In this document: one piece after another, positions 27,742 through 38,148 of the stretch | Layout of the letters: each line of letters opens with the position of its first letter | Numbering within the stretch: the stretch's first letter is position 1 | From: Psychrosphaera sp. F3M07 | Lineage (GTDB): Bacteria; Pseudomonadota; Gammaproteobacteria; Enterobacterales; Alteromonadaceae | Length of the DNA stretch: 64,000 bases | Assembly: GCF_018860345.1 (NCBI RefSeq) | Contig: NZ_JAHKPJ010000025.1 | Coordinates: 186,001-250,000, forward strand | Reading direction: 5' to 3' | Notes under the pieces: generated by a model | The model's input: only the letters and a program-made list of their open reading frames with translations | Told to the model about the DNA's origin: nothing | Database searches by the model: none | Translations under genes and position numbers: made by a program

Positions 27742-28748
27742 TAAGATAACCCTCGTACTGCTAGCCCTAAAGCAACCTGAAAACAACCTTGGATAGACAT
27801 AACTTCGTTTTTCTTATGTTCTAACTGTTCATCCAAAACTGAAAGAAATTGCAATGGCTTAGATTTGTGAATATCAACTTTTAGTTGGTTAGATAAATAA
27901 CCAAGTAACTCCACAAAATGAGCGCCTCCCCCAGAACCATGCCAAGTATCGATGGCATTACCGTCAAAAATGGATAAGTAGTTTTGTTGGCAATGGCTCA
28001 ATTGAGCGACTAGCTTGTCCACCACTTTTATCTCTAATGTTTTATCTTTTTTAGGGAATAAATGGGCGATTCCAATATTCGACTCACGACTGAACACCAA
28101 TTCATCACCAGAGATAACAATAAATAAAGAAGTCGTCTCGCCAATATGAACATTGGCAATCACATCGGTCGCTTTATTTTGTCGGTTCAAACCAAACTGT
28201 AAACTCCTGGTGATAGCATGGCTTTCAATGTCAACGATAGCGCAATTAAAACCAGCTCTTTTTAACGCGGATATACGTGTATTAATTAAACTTTGTTTCG
28301 CTACGACAACAAATACATCTTTTAAAGTGTCATCTAACCTATTTTGACCAATGACAACAAAATCAATATTTACTTCGCCAACCACTTTTGTTGTAACTAG
28401 TTTTAAATTGCCATAAAGGTAGTGCTCAATTTCAGCGTCGGTTAATGTCTTGTCAACTTGAATCGTTTTGCTTATGACTTGTGACCCTGTAATTGCAATT
28501 GCAGCGTTTTGAATATTTGGGGGGATTGAAGATCGTAATAATTTAAGTGCATGCTCAAATGGCTCTGCCTTGTGAACCTCTTTATTTACCAGTGTACCTT
28601 GCGGTAATTTCACCAATGCCAACACGTCAATTCTAACCTTGTCGTCGCTGCGAGATAACGCAATGACCTTGATTGAATATGTGCCTATATCTATGCCTAA
28701 ACATTGATTATTTCTAATAAATAAACTGTAGACAGAATTAAATAACAT
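27741..28748 (-). CDS. pilM: PilM-like actin-fold pilus assembly ATPase
   Basis: PilM forms a cytoplasmic actin-like ring that binds PilN. The phosphate-binding block GIDIGTYSIKVIAL is at about residues 18-31. A further conserved segment is CAIVDIESHAITRSLQF, although the C-terminal motifs are diverged. At 335 residues it is near the usual 350. It is the first gene of the pilMNOPQ operon and diverges from mrcA, as in most gammaproteobacteria. Confidence 0.88.
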   Translation of the reverse strand: MLFNSVYSLFIRNNQCLGIDIGTYSIKVIALSRSDDKVRIDVLALVKLPQGTLVNKEVHKAEPFEHALKLLRSSIPPNIQNAAIAITGSQVISKTIQVDKTLTDAEIEHYLYGNLKLVTTKVVGEVNIDFVVIGQNRLDDTLKDVFVVVAKQSLINTRISALKRAGFNCAIVDIESHAITRSLQFGLNRQNKATDVIANVHIGETTSLFIVISGDELVFSRESNIGIAHLFPKKDKTLEIKVVDKLVAQLSHCQQNYLSIFDGNAIDTWHGSGGGAHFVELLGYLSNQLKVDIHKSKPLQFLSVLDEQLEHKKNEVMSIQGCFQVALGLAVRGLS

Positions 28749-28882
28749 GCCGAACCTCCCTTTAGCAGTTATTAAATACTAGAATACAATTACCCAAAAT
28801 CAATACAAGAATGATAATTTATTTTTTCCTTATCATTTGCCCCTACTTAGACTAAAATTCCTGTCTCTTTTTTATTCATTTG

Positions 28883-31459
28883 ATGTATTTAATGATTTGG
28901 CTTAAACGACTATTTAAACTTTTTCTATTTGGCATGATTTCAGGCCTGATTTTAATTGTTGGTTTCTATTTTTATATAAAAGATGAATTACCAACCGAAG
29001 AGGTAATAAGAGACGTACGTTTTCAAATCCCAATGAAAGTGTACACCGCCGATGGTGAGTTGATTTCTCAATTTGGCGAGAAGCGCAGGATCCCTTTACA
29101 CTATAAAGAACTTCCTCAAACCTTAATTGATGCTTTATTAGCGACCGAAGACTCTCGTTTTTACCATCATTATGGGATTGATCCTATTGGCGTGTTACGA
29201 GCCGCATTTGACACTATTATCTTAGGCAAAAGAACACGTGGTGCCAGTACCATCACCATGCAATTTGCAAGAAACGCCTTTTTAACCTTAGACCGAACAG
29301 TGATCCGTAAAGTAAAAGAAATCTACATTGCCATTCATATTGAACAACTTTTAAGTAAAGAAGAAATTTTATCTTTATATTTTAATAAGACATTCTTTGG
29401 CAATAGAGCTTATGGTGCTGGAGCTGCAGCACAAGTCTATTATGGTAAAGATTTGGACCAGTTGACATTAGCGCAAATAGCCACCATTGCCGGATTACCA
29501 AAAGCACCATCAAACTATAATCCTCTGCGATATCCAGAACGAGCAAAACAACGACGGAACATAGTATTAAGTAGAATGTTAACAGTGGGTGCTATTGACA
29601 GAGCAACCTACGAAGACGCCATCGCACAACCAATTACCGCTAAACATCATGGCGCTAAAATAACCGCTTATGCCCCATATGTGGCGGAAGATGTTCGTAA
29701 AAAAATGGTAGAAAAGTACGGATTAGAGCAAGCCTATACAGAAGGATTTAATGTTTATACAACAATTGATTCAAAGGCACAAAAAGCGGCACAACAAGCC
29801 GTTAAAGATAATATTCATGCTTACGATGAAAGACATGGTTATAGAGGGCCAACGAGTTATTTATGGCATGAGTCTGATTTAACTGATGCATCAGATACAT
29901 TGGAGTCCGTAGAGGGACAAGAGGATATAACAAATGATCATGCTCAATTTGAGTCTTGGACGTTTGAACAAATTAATGAACATCTAGAAAATATTAAAGA
30001 TTATGATGATCTCGTGCCTGCTGTTGTCACCAATTTGACTGAGAAAACGGCGTATGTACAACTTAGGTCTGGCATTATAGATGTAATTGATTGGGAAAAT
30101 ATGAAATGGGCAAGACCATATATTTCCGATACAGCACAGGGGCCTGCTCCGACTAAAGTAGCTGATATTATCCAACCTGGTGCTTTAATTTGGTTACGCC
30201 CAAACAATGACAATAGTTACAGATTAAGTCAGATACCAGATGTTAGTGGTGCTTTTGTCGCATTAGACCCAACAAATGGCGATATAAAAGCATCAGTTGG
30301 TGGCTACTACTTTGCCAACAATCAGTTTGATCGGATCACCCAGGCGAAACGTCAAATCGGTTCCAATATAAAACCTTTTGTCTATTCTGCAGCGTTAGAA
30401 AATGGGTATACCTTAGCAAGCCTAATTAACGACGCACCAATTAATAAGTGGGACAATAAACTAGGTACAGCCTGGCGCCCTAAGAACTCACCGCCAACTT
30501 ATGGCGGACCAACCAGAGTTCGACGCGGGTTAGCAGAATCTAAAAACGTAATGTCGGTAAGGTTACTTCGTTCCGTTGGTATTAATAAAACGATAGAACA
30601 CATGACAAGATTTGGTTTTGCTAAGTCAGACTTGCCTAAAAATGAATCATTATCCTTAGGCTCTGCGGCGCTGACGCCAATTTCTGTGGTAACGGGAATG
30701 AGCGTTTTTGCTAATGGTGGTTATCTAGTGCGCAACCAATTGATCGATCGAGTTGAGAATATTGGTGGTAAAGTTATTTTCAAGAATCCTAAGTTGGTCG
30801 CTGGTTACCAAACACCTGAAGTAAATGCTTATGACGATACTGTTGAGTCTGATAATCAAGAATCCAATGAATTAATGCCTGCACCTAGAGTTATTTCAGC
30901 CGCCAATTCATTTTTAATTACCGATGCCATGAATGCAACGATTTGGGGCGGTGGTAATTGGAGTAAAGGCACTGGTTGGAGTGGGACGGCATGGCGAGCT
31001 CAAAGTCTTAAACGTCGTGATATTTCAGGTAAGACGGGCACAACCAACGATGCCGTTGATACTTGGTTCACCGGATTTAACAGCAAAATAATCGCAACAA
31101 GCTGGTTAGGATTTGATGCTCCAGGTCGTCCACTTGGAAGTGTAAATTACAATACAAACTTAGATAATAAACAAACATTTGGTGGTGAATCTGGGGCAAA
31201 ATCTGCCTTACCTGCATGGGTAAGTTTTATGCATGAAATTTTACCAAGTATCCCAGTTACCTATCGCGAGATACCTGAAGGTATTATTTCAGTTAGAATT
31301 GATATTGATACCGGCTTATTATCACGTAAAACAGACCACACAACACGTTGGGAATACTTTATAAAGGGTACTGAGCCAACTAAATACACAGATAGTAATC
31401 TCCCGATCCGGTTAGATGATAACAAAGATCAAATCAAAGAAGATGACGAATTGTTTTAA
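28883..31459 (+). CDS. mrcA: Penicillin-binding protein 1A
   Basis: This is a bifunctional peptidoglycan synthase. An N-terminal membrane helix is followed by the glycosyltransferase GT51 domain (ATEDSRFYHHYGIDPIGVLRA, GASTITMQFARN, GNRAYGAGAAAQVYYGK). An OB-like insert precedes the transpeptidase domain with the SxxK motif SNIK, the SKN triad, and KTGT in ISGKTGTTND. The GT motif reads TITMQ where most have TITQQ. Length about 858 is normal. Several in-frame starts are possible (TTG 28880, ATG 28883, ATG 28892) and none has a clear ribosome binding site. Confidence 0.95.
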   Translation: MYLMIWLKRLFKLFLFGMISGLILIVGFYFYIKDELPTEEVIRDVRFQIPMKVYTADGELISQFGEKRRIPLHYKELPQTLIDALLATEDSRFYHHYGIDPIGVLRAAFDTIILGKRTRGASTITMQFARNAFLTLDRTVIRKVKEIYIAIHIEQLLSKEEILSLYFNKTFFGNRAYGAGAAAQVYYGKDLDQLTLAQIATIAGLPKAPSNYNPLRYPERAKQRRNIVLSRMLTVGAIDRATYEDAIAQPITAKHHGAKITAYAPYVAEDVRKKMVEKYGLEQAYTEGFNVYTTIDSKAQKAAQQAVKDNIHAYDERHGYRGPTSYLWHESDLTDASDTLESVEGQEDITNDHAQFESWTFEQINEHLENIKDYDDLVPAVVTNLTEKTAYVQLRSGIIDVIDWENMKWARPYISDTAQGPAPTKVADIIQPGALIWLRPNNDNSYRLSQIPDVSGAFVALDPTNGDIKASVGGYYFANNQFDRITQAKRQIGSNIKPFVYSAALENGYTLASLINDAPINKWDNKLGTAWRPKNSPPTYGGPTRVRRGLAESKNVMSVRLLRSVGINKTIEHMTRFGFAKSDLPKNESLSLGSAALTPISVVTGMSVFANGGYLVRNQLIDRVENIGGKVIFKNPKLVAGYQTPEVNAYDDTVESDNQESNELMPAPRVISAANSFLITDAMNATIWGGGNWSKGTGWSGTAWRAQSLKRRDISGKTGTTNDAVDTWFTGFNSKIIATSWLGFDAPGRPLGSVNYNTNLDNKQTFGGESGAKSALPAWVSFMHEILPSIPVTYREIPEGIISVRIDIDTGLLSRKTDHTTRWEYFIKGTEPTKYTDSNLPIRLDDNKDQIKEDDELF

Positions 31460-31481
31460 CAAGTTTGTTTGGAATAGAATT

Positions 31482-31516
31482 ACAAACTGCTCATTTATAA
31501 CAAATGAGCAGTTTGT
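31482..31516. terminator. Long perfect hairpin between mrcA and pmbA
   Basis: A 15-bp perfect stem (ACAAACTGCTCATTT and its complement) has a 5-nt loop and lies between the convergent mrcA and pmbA stop codons. Neither strand has a classic T run after it, so termination may be inefficient or processing-based. Confidence 0.6.
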
Positions 31517-31551
31517 GTATGCCGCATTTTAGACTGTTATTTGATGTTAAA

Positions 31552-32895
31552 TTAGTTACCAGCGATTTGCATATTTTCAATTAATACCGAGCCAGTTTGA
31601 ACCGCGCCTCGTTTTTCAACATCGCCACCTATACCAACAATCTGTTTAAACATATCCGTTAAGTTACCGGCAATGGTAATTTCAGATACTGGATATTGGA
31701 TTTCTCCATTTTCTACCCAAAAGCCTGCAGCTCCTCGACTGTAATCTCCAGTAACTGTGTTCACACCTTGCCCCATCAATTCAGTTACCAGCAGACCTTT
31801 ATCCATCTTTTTCAGCAATGCCGCTAAATCAGGATCAGTCGCTTGAACTAACCAATTATGAATACCTCCAGCATGACCTGTGGTTTTCATGCCCATTTTT
31901 CTGGCTGAATAACCGGTTTGTAAATACGTGGTTAATACCCCGCTTTCAATGATATTTCTGTCTATCGTCGCCACACCTTCTGAGTCAAAAGGACTACTTG
32001 CCAACCCTTTCATTAAATGCGGTTTTTCAACGATGTTAACAAGTTCTGGAAATATAGATTTACCTAAACTATCCATCAAAAAAGATGATTTACGGTATAA
32101 GCTGCCACCGCTAATGCCTGAAACTAAATGGCCAAAAAGTGAAGATGCAATTTCAGCATGAAAAATAACCGGCAATTGACAGGTATCTAACTTTCTTGCG
32201 TTTAACATTGAAACGGCGGCTTCCGCTGCTTTTTTACCAACCAATATTGCACTGTCTAATTTGTTGAATTCACGATCTACCGTATAGGCATAGTCGCGCT
32301 GCATTTCTTCACCGTCTTGTGAAATCACTGAACAGCTTAAACTATGACGAGTACTTGGGTAGCCTTCAATAAAACCTAAACTATTGCCATAAACTTTAAA
32401 ACCTTGATAACTCGATAACGATGCGCCGTCAGAATTGGTAATTCGATTGTCAAAATCGAATGCTGCTTTCTCTGATTCAATACAAAATTCAATCGCTTGT
32501 TCTGGTGATATTTGATGAGGATGAAATAAATCTAAATCTGGAATATCAGTCGCCAACTCATCTTTCTGTACTAATCCTGAAAACTCATCGGCTGAAGTAT
32601 ATTTAGCAATATCCACTGCCGCTTTTACCGTTTGCTCTAACGCAGCATGACTCAAGTCGGCTGTTGAAGCTGAGCCTTTATGTTTTCCAACATAAATAGA
32701 AATACCTAAAGCGCCTTCTTGATTAAACTCTATATTTTCCAGTTCTTGGCATCGACTTGATACAGTAATGCCCTTAGATTTACTAATGACCGCTTCCGCA
32801 GAATCGGCGCCATATTTTTTACTTAATGATAATAAATCGCCGATTGCGGTCTTCACTTGATCTATATCGTTAAAAATATCGGTTTTAGTTGTCAT
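31552..32895 (-). CDS. pmbA: TldE/PmbA peptidase-family subunit
   Basis: PmbA (TldE) pairs with TldD to form a protease that trims unfolded peptides and matures some microcins and CcdA. The C-terminal family blocks GVNTVTGDYSRGAAGFWVENG and EITIAGNLTDMFKQIVGIG are clear, as is the N-terminal ALGISIYVGKHKGSAST. It lacks the metal motif HExxxH, as expected for TldE. Length 447 is normal. It diverges from yjgA, as in many gammaproteobacteria, and its partner tldD is only 3 kb away. Confidence 0.95.
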   Translation of the reverse strand: MTTKTDIFNDIDQVKTAIGDLLSLSKKYGADSAEAVISKSKGITVSSRCQELENIEFNQEGALGISIYVGKHKGSASTADLSHAALEQTVKAAVDIAKYTSADEFSGLVQKDELATDIPDLDLFHPHQISPEQAIEFCIESEKAAFDFDNRITNSDGASLSSYQGFKVYGNSLGFIEGYPSTRHSLSCSVISQDGEEMQRDYAYTVDREFNKLDSAILVGKKAAEAAVSMLNARKLDTCQLPVIFHAEIASSLFGHLVSGISGGSLYRKSSFLMDSLGKSIFPELVNIVEKPHLMKGLASSPFDSEGVATIDRNIIESGVLTTYLQTGYSARKMGMKTTGHAGGIHNWLVQATDPDLAALLKKMDKGLLVTELMGQGVNTVTGDYSRGAAGFWVENGEIQYPVSEITIAGNLTDMFKQIVGIGGDVEKRGAVQTGSVLIENMQIAGN

Positions 32896-32984
32896 AAATA
32901 CTCAAAAATACTGGTTAATTTGCGCTTGGCAGCATACCATAAATCATATATTCCAAGTTATTAAATTCTATTGATTATTTTACT

Positions 32985-33500
32985 ATGACAAAGTCTTATT
33001 ATTTATTACCAGACGATGAAAATTACGTCAGTAAAGCCGAATTAAAAAAAGAAGTTAAAGAGCTACAAGCTTTTGCAGAACAACTTGTTAATTTAGGCAA
33101 ATCGCAAAAAAAACGCTTATCCGCAAGTGATGAGTTACAAGCAGCATTTATTTTAGCGGATAAAATATCCAATAAACCAGACGCATTACGCCGTCATATG
33201 CAGTTTATAACCAAACAACTTAAAGACGAAGATTTAGACAAGTTACGTGCTGAATATGAACGCATCATGTCACCGAACTTAGCTTCTGATAAAGTGATGA
33301 AAAAGCTTGAGAAAACAAGAGAAAAATTACTAAAAAATGGTGACAGCGCCATCAACGAGTTGATTGATTTACACCCTAGTTTAGAACGTCAGAAACTTAG
33401 ACAATTGGTGCGTCAGGCTAAAAAAGAAGTGGAAAAAGAACAGCCTGGTAAAAATTACAAAGAGCTTTTCCAATACATTAAAACTGAAACCGGTAGTTAG
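32985..33500 (+). CDS. yjgA: Ribosome-associated protein DarP (YjgA)
   Basis: This is a DUF615 protein that associates with the 50S subunit during assembly. The lysine-rich helical sequence includes SKAELKKEVKELQAFAEQLV, SDELQAAFILADKI and RRHMQFITKQLKDEDLD, the family core. Length 171 is normal. It is divergent from pmbA, the usual arrangement, and 12 bp upstream of the Ig-like lipoprotein gene. Confidence 0.93.
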   Translation: MTKSYYLLPDDENYVSKAELKKEVKELQAFAEQLVNLGKSQKKRLSASDELQAAFILADKISNKPDALRRHMQFITKQLKDEDLDKLRAEYERIMSPNLASDKVMKKLEKTREKLLKNGDSAINELIDLHPSLERQKLRQLVRQAKKEVEKEQPGKNYKELFQYIKTETGS

Positions 33501-33512
33501 GAGCATTCGTTA

Positions 33513-35738
33513 ATGGCACGAGTTAAATTAAACATCATGGATGTTCGTTTATTTAAAATTGCGATTAGTTTTTTATTCGTATTATTCATTTCGGCTTGTA
33601 GTGGGGGTACCGACTCAACGGTAACCAATACAGATGAAACGATCGTAAGTGCCAGCTTGTTGTTAACGGTTTTAGATGACGATGACAATGCAGTCACTAC
33701 ATTAACTCAAGGTGACAGTGCAACGATCAGAATCTACATATCTAATGATGAGAATAGCGCGGCAATTCAAGGTGCAAAAATAGAACTTAGTACTGACTCA
33801 GGAGAGTTATCAAAGACAACTGTACTTAGCGACTCAGATGGGTTTGCCGAAGTTACTTTTAATTCAACTAATGCTGATCTAGGTGTAGTTACAGTTAGTG
33901 CCAAAAGTACAATTAACGGCAATGAATATGCATCAAACAATGCAGAATTTGATATTAACGATATCCCCGAAACAACGGTTTCAATTGGTTACTTAGACGA
34001 TCAAAATAATTTAGTGGAAAACACTATTTTGACTAACCCCCAAGATTCTAATGGAAATACCCAAATTGAAGCTGGGAGTACATTGAGACTTTCACTATAT
34101 ATATTTGATCAGGACTTAACCCCCATAACTGATTCTGTACTTGTTTCATTAGATTCAACTTGTGTACAAGCGGGCAAAGCTAGCATTGATGCAGAAATAT
34201 TTAGCAACAATGGAGTGATCAACTCAACTTATCAAGATATAAGCTGCGCGACCGCTGAAGGTAAAGATGATGTTATTGTGGCGACAATGGTCATTAATTC
34301 AAAAGAATATACTGCTAACACGACTATTTCTATTTTGCCTGAAAAAGTAAGTTCAATTGAATTTGTTGATGCAGTTCCTATATCTATCGTATTAAAAGGC
34401 ACTGGAGGACAAGGAAAACAAGAATCTTCCACTTTAACTTTTTTAGTAAAAAGTGAATTAGATAACCCATTAGCTCAACAAGAAGTTACATTTGAGTTAA
34501 ATACGACAGCAGGGGGATTATCATTAGTTAGTAATACTGGTATTACTAATTCTGATGGCGTTGTAACCGCTAAAGTTCTATCTGGTACCGTTCCAACTAC
34601 AGTGTCAGTCACGGCAAACATTTTAGATGAAAATGACTTACCTATTACTTCGGTTGGATCTTCTTTATTAACTGTAAATACAGGCTTACCTGACCAAGAC
34701 TCATTTACTTTAGCTTTTTCAGAAGTTAACCCTGAAGCAAGAAATGTTAAAAACAAACAAATAACAGTAACCGCATTTTTAGCAGACAGTTTTAATAATC
34801 CTGTTACAGACGGAACTAGTGTTCTCTTTGAAACGGAAGCCGGTAAAATTGAATCTAGTTGCAACACGGTTAACGGTCAATGTTCAGTGATTTGGACTAG
34901 CCAAAATCCTTACCCTGAAGACCATAGGGTAACGATATTAGCTACCGCATTAGGTCATGAAACTTTTTCTGATGTGAACGGAAATAACGTTTTTGACGAT
35001 ATAGATGGTGGAGTTAATACTGGTAATTTTGAATATATCTATTCTGGCTTTGATTGCCCTCAGTATATATATGATCCTACAGGCGTTGATGGACAGATTA
35101 ATACAGCTTGTCCTGATAATGACATTACAAGTGGCTTTATAGATATGCCAGAGCCATGGATTGACAATAACGAAAATAGGGTATTTGATGCTGGAGATGG
35201 ATTACGCCCTCAAGATGATAATGGCAAACATGATCCAGCTGATGGCTACTTTAATGGTCCACATTGTACTAATACAACATTATGTCCATTGGATGCTAAA
35301 AAAATAACCTTAATAAGAAAAGCAAAAGTCTTAATAACATCAAGCTCTAATGCACTTTATAGAATTACGAATGATGGTAATACATTGGTTCAAAATTATC
35401 CGACTTACGAAACTGGGAATACATTAAATATTCCTCGTAATGGGGCTCCTGAAGTCGTCGTTGTTAGAGTATCTGATACTGCAGGACAAACAATGCCAAT
35501 AGGTTCGATAATATCAATTACAACCACGGCTGGCGAATTAAGCGGAACTACAAGTTATACCGTACCTAGCACTATTGGCACTAATTCACCCAACGAATAT
35601 GGTGGCGCTATCTTTACATTTAATATTTTAAATAACCTTGAAGCTACTGCTGATCCACAATTTGGAGTGATATCTCTAAAAGTGATAACCCCCTCAGGGA
35701 GCGAAACAAATGGAACATTTAATATTAATTTAAATTAG
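33513..35738 (+). CDS. Large Ig-like (invasin/Big_1-type) repeat lipoprotein
   Basis: The 741-residue product has a lipoprotein signal peptide (IAISFLFVLFISACSGG, lipobox ISAC). Repeated bacterial Ig-like domains follow, each with a pattern such as GAKIELSTDSGELSKTT...DSDGFAEVTFNST. Near residues 485-590 are Asp/Asn-rich loops (DVNGNNVFDDIDGG and DNNENRVFDAGDG) that may bind calcium, plus several cysteines. This suggests a surface-anchored adhesion or structural protein on the outer membrane. It follows yjgA by 12 bp and ends at a strong terminator. The ligand is unknown. Confidence 0.8.
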   Translation: MARVKLNIMDVRLFKIAISFLFVLFISACSGGTDSTVTNTDETIVSASLLLTVLDDDDNAVTTLTQGDSATIRIYISNDENSAAIQGAKIELSTDSGELSKTTVLSDSDGFAEVTFNSTNADLGVVTVSAKSTINGNEYASNNAEFDINDIPETTVSIGYLDDQNNLVENTILTNPQDSNGNTQIEAGSTLRLSLYIFDQDLTPITDSVLVSLDSTCVQAGKASIDAEIFSNNGVINSTYQDISCATAEGKDDVIVATMVINSKEYTANTTISILPEKVSSIEFVDAVPISIVLKGTGGQGKQESSTLTFLVKSELDNPLAQQEVTFELNTTAGGLSLVSNTGITNSDGVVTAKVLSGTVPTTVSVTANILDENDLPITSVGSSLLTVNTGLPDQDSFTLAFSEVNPEARNVKNKQITVTAFLADSFNNPVTDGTSVLFETEAGKIESSCNTVNGQCSVIWTSQNPYPEDHRVTILATALGHETFSDVNGNNVFDDIDGGVNTGNFEYIYSGFDCPQYIYDPTGVDGQINTACPDNDITSGFIDMPEPWIDNNENRVFDAGDGLRPQDDNGKHDPADGYFNGPHCTNTTLCPLDAKKITLIRKAKVLITSSSNALYRITNDGNTLVQNYPTYETGNTLNIPRNGAPEVVVVRVSDTAGQTMPIGSIISITTTAGELSGTTSYTVPSTIGTNSPNEYGGAIFTFNILNNLEATADPQFGVISLKVITPSGSETNGTFNINLN

Positions 35739-35745
35739 TTTACCT

Positions 35746-35780
35746 AAAAAAACGCACATCCAAGGATGTGCGTTTTTTTT
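35746..35780. terminator. Bidirectional intrinsic terminator
   Basis: A 15-bp stem (AAAAAACGCACATCC / GGATGTGCGTTTTTT) has a 2-nt apparent loop and a T run on either strand. It serves the lipoprotein gene and the convergent tldD operon. Confidence 0.92.
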
Positions 35781-35806
35781 ATTTACTTCGGTTTAATACA
35801 ACAATT

Positions 35807-37246
35807 TTACTGCGTACCACCTACGGTCATTTCATCTAACTTCAATGTAGGCTGACCAACGCCAACAGGCAAGCTCTGTCCGTCTTTTCCACACACGCCA
35901 ACACCTTTATCAAGTGCTAAGTCGTTACCAACCATAGACACCATAGACATGGCATCTGGGCCATTACCGATTAAGGTGGCTCCTTTCACTGGTTTAGTTA
36001 TTTTTCCATTTTCAATTAGGTAAGCTTCTGACGCTGAGAATACAAATTTACCTGAGGTAATATCAACTTGTCCGCCAGCAAAGTTAGTGGCGTAAATGCC
36101 GTTATCAACACTTTCTATAATATCTTCAGGTGTACTCTGTCCTGCTAACATATATGTGTTGGTCATACGTGGCATAGGAAGATGAGCGTAAGATTCACGG
36201 CGTCCATTTCCGGTAGGTTCAACGCCCATTAAACGGGCATTAAGTTTGTCTTGCATATAGGATTTCAAAATACCATTTTCAATTAATACATTGTATTGAG
36301 CCGGCACACCTTCATCATCTATATTCAAAGAACCGCGTCGATTCAACATTGTGCCATCGTCTACGATAGTACAAAGATCTGACGCAACTTTCTCTCCAAT
36401 CTTACCGCTGTAATTACTAGACCCTTTACGATTAAAGTCACCTTCTAAACCATGACCTACCGCTTCATGAAGTAATACACCAGGCCAACCTGAACCTAAT
36501 ACAACGGGCATAGTCCCCGCTGGCGCTTCAATTGCTTCTAAGTTCACTTTGGCCATATGAATAGCGTCATCTGCTACTTGTTCATAACGTAATCGTCCGT
36601 CATTTATTTCTAAGAAATAACCATAGTCGGTTCTGCCACCAATACCGGCACCACCACGTTCTTTTCGACCATCTTTTTCTAGTACGATTGAACAATTTAA
36701 ACGTATTAAAGGCCGAGTATCCGTTCCCCAAGTCCCGTCGGTTGCGGCAACTAGAATTTGTTCAAATACACCGGTTAAACTAACTACAATATTATGAGCT
36801 TCTGGCGATTGTTTACGTATATAACTGTCTACGCTTTTAAGTAACGCCACTTTGTCATCATTAGTCATAGCTTCTAGAGGCTGACAAGGTGTATATATTT
36901 CTTTGGCAATGGTTTTAGTGATCAGTTTTTGTTTTGCATTTGCCCCAGCAGCAGCAATACTTCTTGCAGTCCCCGCCGCTTCCATTATTGCTGGTGCGTT
37001 TAATTGGTCAGAATAGGACAAGCCTGTTTTTTCTCCACTAACCGCTCTAACCCCAACCCCTTGTTCTATATTGTACGAGCCGTCTTTGATGATGCCATCT
37101 TCCATTACCCAAGACTCATGAGCACTCGCCTGAAAGTATAAATCGGCATAATCAAGTTTGTGTTCTAACATGATGGCTAATCCATCTAACACATCTTGCT
37201 GAGTCAAGTTATTTGCGGTTAATAATCGCTGCTCTACTGAGTTCAA
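35807..37246 (-). CDS. tldD: TldD metalloprotease subunit
   Basis: TldD carries the zinc site of the TldD/TldE protease: [14 protein letters not shown] gives HEAVGH. Other blocks are [20 protein letters not shown] near the N-terminus and [24 protein letters not shown] near the C-terminus. Length 479 is normal. It is last in the operon yhdP-nitrilase-tldD, an order kept in many gammaproteobacteria. Confidence 0.96.
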   Translation of the reverse strand: MNSVEQRLLTANNLTQQDVLDGLAIMLEHKLDYADLYFQASAHESWVMEDGIIKDGSYNIEQGVGVRAVSGEKTGLSYSDQLNAPAIMEAAGTARSIAAAGANAKQKLITKTIAKEIYTPCQPLEAMTNDDKVALLKSVDSYIRKQSPEAHNIVVSLTGVFEQILVAATDGTWGTDTRPLIRLNCSIVLEKDGRKERGGAGIGGRTDYGYFLEINDGRLRYEQVADDAIHMAKVNLEAIEAPAGTMPVVLGSGWPGVLLHEAVGHGLEGDFNRKGSSNYSGKIGEKVASDLCTIVDDGTMLNRRGSLNIDDEGVPAQYNVLIENGILKSYMQDKLNARLMGVEPTGNGRRESYAHLPMPRMTNTYMLAGQSTPEDIIESVDNGIYATNFAGGQVDITSGKFVFSASEAYLIENGKITKPVKGATLIGNGPDAMSMVSMVGNDLALDKGVGVCGKDGQSLPVGVGQPTLKLDEMTVGGTQ

Positions 37247-37284
37247 AGTGATTCCTATTTGTAATATGGATTGAATTGTTTGTT

Positions 37285-38148
37285 TTATTTATCGTTATAA
37301 CGACTAACAAATTTATTGTGCTTTTGTACGGGCATTGACTGGCGGATATTAATTAAACTATCAAGTTTTAAATTAACACCAAATACCCCGAGTTCTTTTT
37401 GCGCATCCAACAATATTGTTCCCCAAGGGTCGATGATCATACTATGCCCAAAGGTTTCCCTACCATTTTCATGCACACCAGCTTGATTGCAGCCCACCAT
37501 GAAAAATTGATTCTCTATTGCTCTTGCTTGTAATAAAACTTGCCAATGTGCTGCGCCGGTTTTTTCGGTAAACGCACTTGGTAATAGAACCACATCGACA
37601 CCTTCATCTCTTAACGTTTGAAACAAACCTGGGAAACGTAAGTCATAACAAATCGCTAAACCCACTTTACCAAATGGAGTATCAAAGCAAACCACGCTAT
37701 CACCCGCTTGCCAATTGTCTGACTCACGGTAACTACCAATGCCATCTTCTACATCAACGTCAAACAAATGTATCTTTTGATAATGGGCTATTAGCTCACC
37801 TTTAGGTGAGTAAACTAAAGTCATAGGTCTAACTTTGCTTCTGCCGCCCTCATCATTATTTGGATAACCTTGGTCTATATCCTTTAATATTGGAAAAGTC
37901 CCCGCGACTAAGTAAATAGAATATTGACGAGCTAAACTTGCCAGCTGCGTTTGAATACGACCATCATCTAATGGCTCTGCAATATCTAGGTTTTTACTGT
38001 CTCCAGCACCAAATGCAGCAAAACATTCAGGTAATACAACAATTGCATTGGTTAAATCAGTAGGTGTATCAAGTAGTTGTTTTTGTACAAACAACAGGTT
38101 GTCTTTTACATTTGGACTGGAACACATTTGCAATACATAAACTTTCAT
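37285..38148 (-). CDS. Nitrilase-family amidohydrolase (Nit1/deaminated glutathione amidase type)
   Basis: This carbon-nitrogen hydrolase has the full catalytic triad: E41 in [10 protein letters not shown], Lys in [14 protein letters not shown], and Cys in [14 protein letters not shown]. The [10 protein letters not shown] segment and [20 protein letters not shown] are typical of the Nit branch that hydrolyses deaminated glutathione, a metabolite-repair job. Length is 287. Its ATG directly follows the yhdP stop (TAAATG), so translation is coupled. The substrate is assigned by family only. Confidence 0.88.
   Translation of the reverse strand: MKVYVLQMCSSPNVKDNLLFVQKQLLDTPTDLTNAIVVLPECFAAFGAGDSKNLDIAEPLDDGRIQTQLASLARQYSIYLVAGTFPILKDIDQGYPNNDEGGRSKVRPMTLVYSPKGELIAHYQKIHLFDVDVEDGIGSYRESDNWQAGDSVVCFDTPFGKVGLAICYDLRFPGLFQTLRDEGVDVVLLPSAFTEKTGAAHWQVLLQARAIENQFFMVGCNQAGVHENGRETFGHSMIIDPWGTILLDAQKELGVFGVNLKLDSLINIRQSMPVQKHNKFVSRYNDK

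Noticed and set aside
27742-27786. Extended pilN start inside pilM
   Set aside because: The extension would overlap pilM by 45 bp and precede the standard PilN start; the TAATG overlap at 27741 explains translation better.
28810-28837. AATGATAA...TTATCATT inverted repeat between pilM and mrcA as a Fur box
   Set aside because: The arms resemble GATAAT motifs, but the 12-nt spacer does not fit the 19-bp Fur consensus and neither neighbour is an iron gene.
34475-34867. Minus-strand open frame of 130 codons inside the Ig-like lipoprotein gene
   Set aside because: It is a shadow of a Thr/Val/Ser-rich repeat region on the other strand and has no initiation signal.
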